Assembly (NCBI GenBank): GCA_964016875.1
Contig: OZ024722.1
Location: 64,129,443 to 64,193,442, forward strand
Reading direction: 5' to 3'
DNA from: Fallopia convolvulus
Lineage: Eukaryota > Streptophyta > Magnoliopsida > Caryophyllales > Polygonaceae
Length of the DNA stretch: 64,000 nucleotides
The notes under the pieces are model-generated. The model made no database searches. It was not told the DNA's origin and saw only the letters and a program-made list of their open reading frames with translations. Below are positions 54,264 to 64,000 of the stretch, piece after piece. Each line of letters begins with the position of its first letter. Position 1 is the first letter of the stretch. The position numbers and the translations under genes are program-made.

Positions 54264-56897
54264 GTTTTTTTTTTTTTTGAAAAAGGTAACTAAGATTGCA
54301 GCCAAAAATGGCTCGAGAAGAGCCAGTAACAAAGTTTGCCCAGAGGGCATAAGAGAGAGTAGCAGGATAGACAAAGCTCGAGCGTAGTCGAGTAAAACAT
54401 ACAAAAGCTCGATCGCAGTCGAGAGTTAGATACAAAAAAGACAAGCAAGCAGCTAAGTAATTTGCAGGGTGCGTAGCCAGCTTGTAAGGCCCGGTTCATC
54501 TCTTCTAATCTTGGCAAGCATGGTGGTTTTAGCTTCATTAATGAGATTCCTTGAGCAGGTTTGCGCATTTGGTTGTTCATTGTGAAAGATGGCTCGATTT
54601 CGACATTGCCATATGCTGTTGATGAAGGTGGTGAGGGCCATGGTGGTGGTCTTCCAAACAATTGTGTTTCTTTTGCGCCCTCGATACAGCCATTTGAGCC
54701 AGCCGATAAGGGAATGGCTTCTGTGCTGGATGTGGAGCCAGCGTAGCAGCTGGTTAAGGACAGTTTGAACAAAGTGGCATTTCTTCCAGAGATGTTCAGC
54801 TGATTCATTCCCATTGCCACAGAGGGAGCAGGTTAAGCAAGGCAAGTTTGTCCATTGGGCAATTCTATCTTTTGTTGGAAGCCTATTATGGCAGGCAAGC
54901 CAAGCAATGAAAGAGCATTTCGGTTTATGGTAGCCTTTCCAAATTGAAATCCACCATCTATTGATGTTTCCAGCTTTTCGGAGGAGGTGATAGGCTTTGG
55001 AGGTGGAATATTTACCAGCGGAGTCGGTTAGCAGGGGATGCAGTTGGTTGGCTGGAAGTCGGTTTAAGAAGGCATCACGAACATGCAAAAGAGACTTCTA
55101 ACACCAACTGTCGGATTGCTTGATTGGGCTGTGCCAGAGGTCTCGGCCTCGAATAAGGTAAGCGCTAGCCCAAGTGGTCCAAATATTGCTTTGGGAGGGG
55201 CTAGGGTTTATGTTTGTGAGTTCAAACGCAGATTTGGAAAAACAGGCCCTATTCCAAGAGAGGAGTTCCTTGAAACCTAGACCACCTTCGATTTTGGGTT
55301 TGCAAACATTCTCCCAGGAGATGAGAGAGCGTTTCGAATCCGTGGTTCCAGCCCAAAGAAAGGAGCGAAGGATTGATTCAACTTTATGGGTCACTTCCGC
55401 CGGGAAGAGTAAAAGAGAGCTCCAAAAGGTTTGTATTCCATAAAGGACAGATCTGATTAGCTCAACACGCCCAGCGTAGGACAAGGTTTTGGCGCTCCAA
55501 GCACGGATTCGAGCAGTCATTTTTTCGATGACAGGCTCGAATTCGCGGAGGAAGTGTCTTTTGGTACCAAGAGGGATGCCCAAATATCGCATAGGAAGGT
55601 TGCCTTCGTTGAACCCAGTGAGATTTAGGAGCCTGGTTTTTTCAGAGTTGCTAACTCCTCCAATGTAAAGGTGGGATTTGGCAGGGTTTATGGAGAGGCC
55701 AGAAATATTGGAGAAGTCTTGCAGAATATTTGTGATGGCAAGAATTGAGGCCTCGTCTCCTCTACAGAAAATGAGGAGATCGTCGGCGAAGCTTAAGTGT
55801 GTGAGTTTGAGTTTATGGCATTTGGGGTGGAATTTGAACCCCTGAGTGGTTTCGAGAGAGCGGAGCATTCTGGATAGGTATTCGATTGCAATGACAAAGA
55901 GATAGGGCGAGAGGGGATCGCCCTGTCTTATGCCCCGCTTCCCTTGAAAGAAACCCTCAATGCTGCCATTGACATTAATGGAGTAGGTGGCAGTGGATAT
56001 GCAAGTGATGATCCAGTGGATGAAGGTGGAGGGGAAATTGAAGGCATGCATGGCTTTTTCTAGAAAGCTCCAACTGATGGAGTCAAAGGCTTTGTTGAAG
56101 TCGATTTTAATTGCACAACGGGGGGAAATGGTTGCTCTAGTGTAATGCTTGAACAGATTGTGACAAATGAGGATGTTATGCCTCATCGATCTACCGGGGA
56201 CGAAGGCACCTTGTTTGGGGTCAATGAGATCAGGGAGAACAGTTTTGAGATGGTCAGCAAGGATTTTGGAGATGGTTTTGTACAAGGTATTACAACAGGA
56301 AATGGGGCGAAGATCTTTAGGGATAGTGGGGTTGTCGACTTTGGGGATAAGGGTGATGATGGTATGGTTAGTTTGTTTGAGGAGTTTACCAGAGGTGAAA
56401 AAATCAATGATGGCTGAAGTGGTGTCAGCACAAATGACCGACCACGCTTTCTTAAAGAAAAAAGAATTGAATCCGTCGAGCCCGGGTGTTTTGCAGTCAC
56501 CGAAGGAAAAGATGGAGGATTTAACTTCAGCAGGGCTGACAATTTTGGTGAGGTCAGGATGAGAGGTGGTGGGGATGAGAGGGCCAAGATTAGTTATAGA
56601 GGGGTCAAAGAGAGTGATTGGTTGATCAAGTCCCAGCAGGTTGGAGAAGTATTCAAGAAGGAGGTTGGAGATATCAGAGTGAGAGTGAAGTTTGTTACCT
56701 GAGCTGTCGAGAAGGAATTTGATGGCGTTTCTGTTTCTCCGACTTTTAAGATGATTGTGAAAAGTGGCAGTGTAGTGGTCTCCATACTTGATCCATTTCA
56801 TTTTTGATTGCTGCTGGAGCATACAGTTAAGGGAAGTCATGTCAGCTTTGAGCTTGGCAAGGCAATATGTTTCTTGGTTTTGGATGGATTTGCTAAA
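54264..56897 (-). mobile_element. 5'-truncated LINE
   Basis: Flanked by an 8-bp duplication AAGGCTAG (54256-54263 and 56898-56905). The poly(A) tail appears as a T-run at 54264-54279. Reading leftward, the element begins shortly before the reverse transcriptase domain. Confidence 0.85.
54453..56897 (-). pseudogene. LINE ORF2, reverse transcriptase and zinc-finger part, one stop
   Basis: A single minus-strand frame is broken only by a TAG at 55098-55100. Before it: KMKWIKYGDHYTATFHNHLK, RPISCCNTLYKTISKILADH, AIKIDFNKAFDSISW, GIRQGDPLSPYLFVIAIEYL, SFADDLLIFCRGD and LSYAGRVELIRSVLYGIQ. After it: LLHVRDAFLNRLPANQ, CSFIAWLACHNRLPTKDRI and a CSLCGNGNESAEHLW zinc-finger block (zf-RVT). It is close to the LINE at 30-32 kb, showing one family with repeated activity. 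Without the TAG this would be an open C-terminal two-thirds of ORF2. Confidence 0.9.
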
Positions 56898-57298
56898 AAG
56901 GCTAGTGTTTTTTTACACGCTAGTGTTAATTTTAGTTTAAAAAATTTAGTAAATGCGATATTTGGCTCAATTACCCATTTTTGTGAAACTTGAAATTGGC
57001 CCTTCGACGTACATAAAATGTCATTTTCGTTCAACAACTTTGAACGTTCAGCACGTTAATAAGGGTGTTGTCTAGTCTATTGCAATTCTCATGCAAGCAT
57101 GCAACATTGTGTATCGCTCTGAAGACATGGCCAATTCTAGCTCTCAAGGAATTTCTTTATTGATTTTAGCAATAAAAATGAACGTTATAATTAGATGGAG
57201 AACAATTGCGTACAAAAGAATGTGCTAGGTAATAAATTTAAGAAAAGAGTTAGATCTTTAAATTATAGAACTTCAATCTCTGTCAGGATAGTTTTAGA

Positions 57299-57648
57299 CA
57301 TGGGTTCGGTTTCGGGGGAACCACCGGGAAATTGGCGGTTCCTCCACCCCAGAAACCGGAGAACCGGTGGTTCCGAAATCGGGGAATCGACAGTTCCAAA
57401 CCGGGTGGAACTGGCAGTTCCAAACCGGGTGGAACTGGCAGTTCCACCAATAAAAAAATAGAAATAGCCTAACCCCGGTCGCAATAACTAAGATTTAATT
57501 TAATTTTGTTTTTTTTATTATTTTCGGTTCCGAAACTAGACCGGAATCGCGACCAAAACAGGGGAAACGACCTAAGGTTGATTCCGGTTCGACCGGACCG
57601 TGGGTCCGGAGGAACCGGAATCGCCGGTTCAGAAACCGGACTCATATT
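57299..57648. mobile_element. MITE-like element rich in GGAACCGG
   Basis: Left end CATGGGTTCGGTTTC and right end, inverted, ATGAGTCCGGTTTC. The body consists of repeated GGTTCC/GGAACC motifs, with a 24-bp unit containing CCGGGTGGAACTGGCAGTTC in two tandem copies (about 57395-57440). The target duplication was not resolved. A Val/Pro/Glu-rich open frame is a reading of the repeat. Confidence 0.55.
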
Positions 57649-60060
57649 TAAATAGCTTTAGTCTCCAATTTCACTAAGAGTTCTCAATACTACAATCTGA
57701 TAAAAGTTTTCCCAAAACACATAAGATAAATGGTTTAGATACTCTATATTCTACTCGAAAGAACAAGAAAATATCCAAAAGATCGGCTAGGGCAGTGATA
57801 TTTGAGCCCAATTTCCCCATTTTGTAAAACTTTTACAAATACATAAATGCATGACTTAGTAGCATGCGTGTAAAGCTAACTTAATTACCAAAAATACATT
57901 TGGATCATGCATGCTTCTAAAACAAAACTTACCAATTCTATTGAGTTGGATGATTTTTGATCCCTACATAATTGTCAATAGGAATAAAGCAATTGTTCTC
58001 CAATCAGATCATGAGCCTATCTAGCTACATGATGTGTCAACATTCAATATGATCATTAGAAAGCAATTATTATTCTCCATGTTACTTACCGATGGGGACA
58101 TATTTTGTTTTTGTTTTTGTTGTTTCTTGTCTGAGATTTACTTAGAAGTATAACAACTCTTGATTTAATTGTAATCATCTACATGACAATTGGATGTCAA
58201 AATTAATTCACTTTTTTGAACAAAAAAAGACAAAATATCCCTTCAAATATAGGTGGTGGTATAATGCTTGCAACATGATTCTCTTGAAGCATTTTTTAAG
58301 TCAACATTTTTTTTTTTGCAAATTAGGTGAAAATGAAACAAATCAATAATATTCATGTTAATTTTAAAATTTCAAAATTCACACATTTTGATAGGTAGCA
58401 AATCCATTCTTCTAAGCAATCTTGATTTCAATTGCTTTATACATGTTCATGTTAAAAGAAAAGATAAGTAAGGTGTTTCTTTAAATAGAGGGTGTTGTCT
58501 AGTCGATGAACTAGATTGCTATTTCCATGCAACATATGTACACTACTATGTGAAGAAATTGATAACTAATTTTGCTACTATTAATTTATTAAAATAATTG
58601 TAATCAAGATAGTAAGGTGTTTCTTTATTTAGTTTAGAAATAATAAAAAGTAAATTGACTCTTATTTATTTTATTTTGTATAAATTTCTTTTTATATAAA
58701 TAATATTTTATTAAGAATATCAACGGATCAGAGCTTATAATCTTTTAACATTATACGAGCTCGATTTGTAGATATAACCTATTTCATTTAATTTTTGGTA
58801 GAAAAACCTATTTCATTTAATTGTATTACTAAATTTGATTTTAGTGAGGCCGGGCCTACCGTTGTTGGATCATGCATTATTGCTAATTATTGTCGTTTAA
58901 TCTCAATCAAACTCAACTGAAAAGCATTAATCTCCTGAACATTAATTTCATTAATCCAACTTGGCAACCTCACATAGTCACATGTCCCACAAGTCCACAA
59001 CAATAATTGCCATGTTCAGGACAATAAGCCCTAACCCACCACTCAAAACCCTAAGCTCTAACTAAACCCTAACCCTAACCCTATGTGACAACTTATACCT
59101 TTGATTTTTTACTTACTAAATTTTATTTATTTTTGCTTCTGATGAGTAATATCTTTGAAAGCTCAACCGTTTGACTACATGCACGAAGGCGGTAAAAAGA
59201 TACTATTGAGAAGCTGAATTTACACGATATATACCTTGCCGGTGTACCCAAAAATGCCATCTAGAAGCAAGCAAAGTTTGCAAGCACCAAATACAAGCAA
59301 CACACATAAACGGGAAGACCAGCCTTTAAATATATGCTTGCAACGTGATTTCTCTTGAAGCATTCTTTTAGTCATCATTTTTTTTTTTTGCAAATTAGGT
59401 GGTATATATGTTTTAGATATGAAACAAATCAATTATTGATCTATTAAACTTAATTGATTAAAGATTTGATTCTCTCAAAAAATTCTTTAGTTCTCGTTCT
59501 TATTGAAAATAAATGTCGTCTTAACAATTGGACAAATTTAAAAAAACATTAATTAAACTCAATATTTTTAAAACTCTCAATCCGATCTTATGACCTTTTA
59601 AATATTCACCATCTTTTAAACCTAAAAATTCAGTAATATTGGTAAAAAATTAATTTCAATAATAGTTTTAATAGCTCACTCCTAATTTATTAATTATTAA
59701 TGGTGCCTAAAAACTTAAAATTATAAATAAAGTTGATCACAATTTAAGTACTAAAATAACACTTGTTTTTCGATCTGAGGGAGTATATAACTAGCAATTT
59801 CGAAAAATGCACATACTTACATTTTCCAAAGAAAAATTTATCGTCTTGTTGATATAATTAAGCTTAAGATAATCATCTAATATAATACTTTTAATTACGC
59901 ACCGGCCTTACGCACCTTTCAAATTGAAGACTAAATAGAGGTCGGGTGTTGTCTAGTCAATTAATCTAGATTGCTATTTCCATGCAATATGTACTACCAC
60001 TACGTGAAGATCATTGAAAACCAATTTAGCTCCATTTTATGCAACATTATAGTCTACCTA
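57649..60060. other. Intergenic with diverged duplicated modules
   Basis: Modules with GGGTGTTGTCTAGTC, CTAGATTGCTATTTCCATGC and CTTGAAGCATT...AAATTAGGTG recur at 58249-58600 and 59320-60058, with a partial copy near 57062-57110. CTAACCCTAACCCTAACCC-like sequence occurs at 59063-59082. No gene is seen. Confidence 0.55.
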
Positions 60061-60078
60061 ACAAACAAGGTGTTTCTG

Positions 60079-60956
60079 AACACTCTAAAAGAAGCCTTAT
60101 TTCCTGGAGCAATATCTGTAAACCGATTGATGAAGGTGGGTTGGGCATTAAGGAAACCTTGGCTTGGAATAGAGCTGAAATGGCGAAGCTCATTATTGAC
60201 ATTGATTCTGGAGCTGATAACATCTGGACGAAATGGGTCTCAAGCACGCTTTGTTGCAACTCTAACATCTGGACTGTTTGTGAGCATGAGGGTGATAGCT
60301 GGAGCTGGAAATGCATCATTCACATTAGAGATCTCCTTACAAGCACGAGAAATAACAACCCGGATCTTTGGGCTAGAAGCTGGTCCAATCAGGACCCTAG
60401 AAGGAGAGTTTCTTTCCTCTATCAAAGTTGGCGTCATAGAGGCCCCTCCATCCCTTGGGCCAAATTCCTTTGGAACAAGTTTAACATTCCGAAATGTTCT
60501 TTTGCCACCTGGCTGGCTGGAATGGGGAGAACCCCTACCAAAGCAAGATTAGTCAAGTTTAGGCTTGCTAATGACGATTCATGTGTACTCTGTAAGAGGG
60601 GGCCTGAAAGCATGCACCACATTTGGTTTGAATGTGAATTCTCACGCAAGGTGATTAGGAATACCATGGCCTGGGCTGGTGTGCACTACTATGTTCCCAC
60701 GCTGGCGGAGTGGCTTGATTGGTTCACCTCCAGCGCTCGACAAAATTCGATTGTCTTCAAGATCCGATTTAGCTGCTTGGTAACCACTGTCTACTCCATC
60801 TGGGCAGCACGCAATGACAAGTGCTTTAGAGGGCAGGACCCTAGCCCCGAGGATTGCTCGTTCTCGTGCATCAAAATGCTGAAAACAAGACTCAAAGGAC
60901 GGCTGAAGGCCAAAACCAAGACCGAGGAAGGCTGGCTTAGAAAGCTTCAGATATAG
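60079..60956 (+). CDS. LINE ORF2 C-terminal fragment (zf-RVT)
   Basis: Open from the junction to a stop at 60954-60956 with about 290 LINE-derived codons: RSLISWSNICKPIDEGGLGI, AWNRAEMAKLIIDIDSGADN, CSFATWLAGMGRTPTKARL and the zinc-finger-like CVLCKRGPESMHHIWFECEF. No catalytic reverse transcriptase motif is present because truncation begins downstream of it. It is clearly more distant from the 30-kb and 54-kb copies than they are from each other. Confidence 0.85.
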
Positions 60957-61134
60957 CATGTGGGAGGCTGGTTCTATCTCCCCAAGGATAACTATTGTGA
61001 TTTTGTTTCCTCTTGAACTATCTTGCCATTTTGAGTGTCTTTTGAGGCTTTGATTCGAGTTTGTAACAGAATACTTTGCTGGTTTGCCCAGTACTAACAC
61101 CCTTTGGAATATAATTGAACTTTTCCAAAAAAAA
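60079..61134 (+). mobile_element. 5'-truncated LINE, second family
   Basis: Perfect 18-bp target duplication AACAAACAAGGTGTTTCT (60061-60078 and 61135-61152) with an A-run at 61127-61134. The module sequence continues on the right side as in the copy near 58612, confirming the insertion. Confidence 0.9.
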
Positions 61135-61194
61135 AACAAACAAGGTGTTTCTTTTTTTTTATTTCAGAAATATTATTTTACCGATCGCGCGCGC

Positions 61195-61195
<1 letters not shown>

Positions 61196-61261
<66 letters not shown>
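61196..61261. repeat. (TA)n at left edge of foldback
   Basis: About 30 TA units preceded by a short GCGCGC run. Confidence 0.97.
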
Positions 61262-61263
<2 letters not shown>

Positions 61264-61266
61264 ATT

Positions 61267-63375
61267 GAGATCAGGTGAGGAGGGCTCTTACCGTAATAAT
61301 TAGGAGGATCCTCAGCCTTTGAATTTAAAAAAATTAATGGATAAGAATTTTTTGAATTAAAAGAAAATCTAATAAATCTATCCATATCTTTTCTCTCTCC
61401 TATAATATCTCCCGCATCTATATATACGCTGATGCTAAACTTCCCCTCATTTAATACGTATTGAACAATTAAGAGATTGCAAATGAACAACTAAGGTATT
61501 TATCATGAACAAGTATATTATATTATAGATGAACAATAATTTATGCAAATAATTACTTCTCTCTACAAGTGAACAGCTACTCATTAACAATTGAACAAGA
61601 ACAACAACAATGAACAACAAATACCTAACAATGAACAACTCATCTCTCGCGTCTATATAAGCGTTGATACTAAACTTTCTCTCTCATCTAATACATATTG
61701 AACAATTAAGAGATTACAAATTAATGAACAAGTAATATATTTATCATGAACAAGTATTGTCTAATATAATGATGAACAATATTCTAAACGCTAAACCCTA
61801 AAACCCAAAATACTAAACCCTAAACCCTAAATAATAAACCCTAAACCATAAATAATAAACCCTAAACCTTAAATAATAAACCCTAACGGCCTAACCCCTA
61901 AACTAAACCCTACAATCCTAAATACTAAACCCTAAGCCCTAAACGCTAAACCCTAAAACCCAAAATACTAAACCCTAAACCCTAAATAATAAATCCTAAA
62001 CCTTAAATAATAAACCCTAACCCCTAAACTAAACCCTACAATCCTAAATACTAAACCCTAAACCCTAAACAATAAACCCTAAAATCCACACTACTAAACC
62101 CTAAATAGTAAACCCTAAACTAAACCCTAAACCCTAACCTATAAATAATGAACCCTAAATCCTAAACCCTAAACCCTAAATATTAAACCCTAAATCCTAA
62201 ATAGCAAAAACTAAGATACTAAACTCTGAACACTAAACCCTAAATATTAAACCCTAAACCCTACCCTAGGGTTTATGGTTTAATATTTATGATATAGGGT
62301 TTAGGGTTTAGGGTTTATAGTTTAGGTTTTAGTGTTTACTATTTAGGGTTTAGGGTTTAGTATTTTAGGGTTTAGTATTTTAGGGTTTAAGGTTTACTAT
62401 TTAGGGTCTATGGTTTAGTATTTTAGGGTTTAGGGTTTACTATTTAGGGTTTAGGGTTTATGGTTTTAGGGTTTATTGTTTAGGGTTTAGGGTTTAGTAA
62501 TTTGTGTTTAGGGTTTATAGTTTAGGTTTTAGGGTTTACTATTTAGTGTTTAGGGTTTATTATTTAGGGTTTAGGGTTTACTATTTAGGGTTTAGTGTTT
62601 AGTATTTAGGCTTTAGGGTTTAGTGTATGTAGTTGTTCATTTACGAATAAGTAGTTGTAATTGTTCATGATCATTACATTACTTGTTCATTTACAATATC
62701 TTAGTTGTTCAATTTATATTAGAGGAGAGAGAAATTTTAACATCGGTGCTTATATAGACGTGAATGATATTAAGGAGAGAGAAAATTAGATATGAATTGT
62801 TCATTATTATGTATTATTTGTTCATTGTTGTAGTTGTTCAATTGTAAATGAGTAGTTGAGATGTAGAGAGACGTAATTATTCAATATAATAGTACTTGTT
62901 CATGATAAATACATTACTTGTTCATTTGCAATCTCTTAATTGTTCAATATGTATTAGATTAGAGAGAAAGTTTAGAATTAGCGCTTATATAGACGCGAGA
63001 GATGAATTGTTCATTGTTAGGTATTAGTTGTTCATTGTTGTAGTTGTTCAATTGTTAATGAGTAGTTATTCACCTGTAGAGTAACGTAATTATTTGCGTA
63101 AATTATTGTTCATCCATAGTATAGTAATACTTGTTCATGATAAATACCTTAGCTGTTCATTTGCAATCTCTTAATTGTTCATTACGTATTAGATGAGGGG
63201 GAAGTTTAGCATCAACGTATATATAGATGCGGGAGATATTATAGGAGAGAGAAAAGATATGGATAGATTTATTAGTTTTTCTTTTAATTCAAAGAAATCT
63301 TATCCATTAATTTTTTTTAAATCCAAAGGCTGAGGATCTTTCTAATTATTTACGGTAAGAGCCCTCCTCACCTGA

Positions 63376-63379
<4 letters not shown>
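61267..63379. mobile_element. 2.1-kb foldback element with telomere-like inner arms
   Basis: The left end GAGATCAGGTGAGGAGGGCT (from 61267) is matched in reverse complement by the right end (to 63379). Inverted similarity continues inward through TCCTCAGCCTTTG, TAATGGATAAGA, AATCTATCCATATCTTTTC and the TGTTCA/TGAACA-rich zone. The inner left arm (about 61790-62268) is degenerate CCCTAAA repeat; the inner right arm (about 62272-62620) is the TTTAGGG complement. They meet at CCCTACCCTAGGG near 62268. There is no transposase. (TA)n on both sides masks any target duplication. Long TIRs and inner symmetry suggest a non-autonomous Mutator-like or foldback element. Confidence 0.8.
61790..62620. repeat. 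Degenerate telomere-like repeats, mirrored
   Basis: Scores of CCCTAAA-type units interspersed with AATACTAAA and AATAATAAA variants on the left, and their complements TTTAGGG, TTTAGTATT on the right, switching strand sense at about 62270. The spacing is irregular, unlike a true telomere array. Confidence 0.9.

Positions 63380-63455
<76 letters not shown>
63380..63455. repeat. (TA)n at right edge of foldback
   Basis: About 37 TA units, continuing directly from the foldback end. Confidence 0.97.
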
Positions 63456-63458
<3 letters not shown>

Positions 63459-64000
63459 ATATGCATTGCATAAATATACACACTTTCTTTGCATAAAACA
63501 CGAAGCATATATTACTACAAGAATCTATTAAACAAACCAATTATAGGATGAAAGTTGAATTTCCTAGGATAAGTTTTAATCTTCTCCAAGGAGCTATTGC
63601 ACCTAAACGGCCCAATTAATTAGAGAGTGGCCTTGGTGGGATACAAAACCATTGGGTCGTTGATCGAGCAAATATCGTAGTTAGTGGGTTTAAATCAGTT
63701 GCTTGTATCGGAATTTCAATTGCCAATTCGTCCAGGATATGGTTTCTTAATGATGTATTGTTATAATTGTAACAAATATATGAATTAAAGGGTCAATTTA
63801 GCCTGTTAAATGGGTCGGACGAGTCGGGTTCGGGTTTGGGTCAATTGGGTTCGGGTCAAAATAGGTCACGGGTCACGGGTACGTGGTCGGGTCGTAAAAT
63901 TTCCGGGTTCATATAGAACGGGTTGTTACAGGTTCGGGTTGATCCAACGGGTCAAGATAGTCAATTTTGTTAAGTTTTTATCTTTATATTTATTAAAATA
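63456..64000. other. Intergenic; start of a hAT-type MITE at about 63799
   Basis: From 63799, TAGCCTGTTAAATGGGTCGG and the following GGGTTCGGGT-rich sequence resemble the MITE at 26739. It is cut by the window end. Nothing else was recognised. Confidence 0.45.

Noticed and set aside
57195..57484. Repetitive peptide with VPNRVELA units
   Set aside because: It arises from a 24-bp tandem repeat in a GGAACC-rich MITE-like element; both strands stay open for compositional reasons.
61084..61303. Open frames of alternating Tyr and Ile, also near 63346-63540
   Set aside because: They read through (TA)n microsatellites and have no other content.
61790..62620. Chromosome end or true interstitial telomere array
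   Set aside because: The repeat is degenerate, irregularly spaced and switches strand sense at the centre of a larger inverted repeat, so it is part of a foldback element.

Overview
This is a repeat-rich, AT-rich stretch of nuclear DNA from a flowering plant, most likely a eudicot. The signs are plant-type spliced genes, plant L1-type LINEs whose ORF1 carries DUF4283 and a zinc knuckle, Ty1/copia elements primed by initiator Met-tRNA (TGGTATCAGAGC), and TTTAGGG-type telomere-like repeats. The species cannot be fixed from the sequence. Only two host genes look intact, both on the + strand. One is a methylesterase-like alpha/beta hydrolase in four exons (17.6-19.1 kb). The other is a GT61 glycosyltransferase in two exons (22.0-23.8 kb). 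Almost everything else that can be recognised is mobile DNA or debris from the methylesterase gene.

Layout. 1-10 kb: a minus-strand LINE (ORF1 plus the endonuclease of ORF2) is split by a complete 7,380-bp copia element with LTRs that read as identical, a perfect 5-bp target duplication and an unbroken 1,312-residue gag-pol frame. 10-11.8 kb: a TATA-like promoter, a possible small spliced transcript and microsatellites. 11.8-17 kb: a nest of methylesterase (MES) gene fragments arranged as hairpins and tandem duplicates. 17.6-19.1 kb: the intact MES-like gene. 20.1-20.7 kb: a TRIM-like mini-retroelement. 22-23.8 kb: the GT61 gene. 23.9-29.9 kb: intergenic DNA with TIR elements and a second TRIM-like copy. 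29.9-34 kb: more MES debris, including a second large inverted repeat, interrupted by a 5'-truncated LINE. 34-40 kb: hAT-like and Tourist-like elements, and a copia LTR remnant that has itself received a SINE. 40.4-42.8 kb: a 1.25-kb tandem duplication. 43.2-51.9 kb: a small Helitron split by a SIRE-type copia element. 52-61 kb: hAT-like MITEs, two 5'-truncated LINEs and diverged dispersed duplications. 61.3-63.4 kb: a 2.1-kb foldback element whose inner arms are degenerate telomere-like repeats, set in (TA)n tracts.

How it fits together. Several insertions can be ordered by nesting: LINE before copia; Helitron before SIRE; copia LTR before SINE; MES pseudogene before LINE. The most interesting feature is one intact MES-like gene flanked by at least five MES-derived inverted repeats, including two with arms of roughly 650-690 bp. 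If transcribed, these would fold into long double-stranded RNA matching the intact gene. That regulatory role is an inference; the inverted-repeat structure is read directly. All repeat boundaries and identities were judged by eye, without alignment software or database searches.
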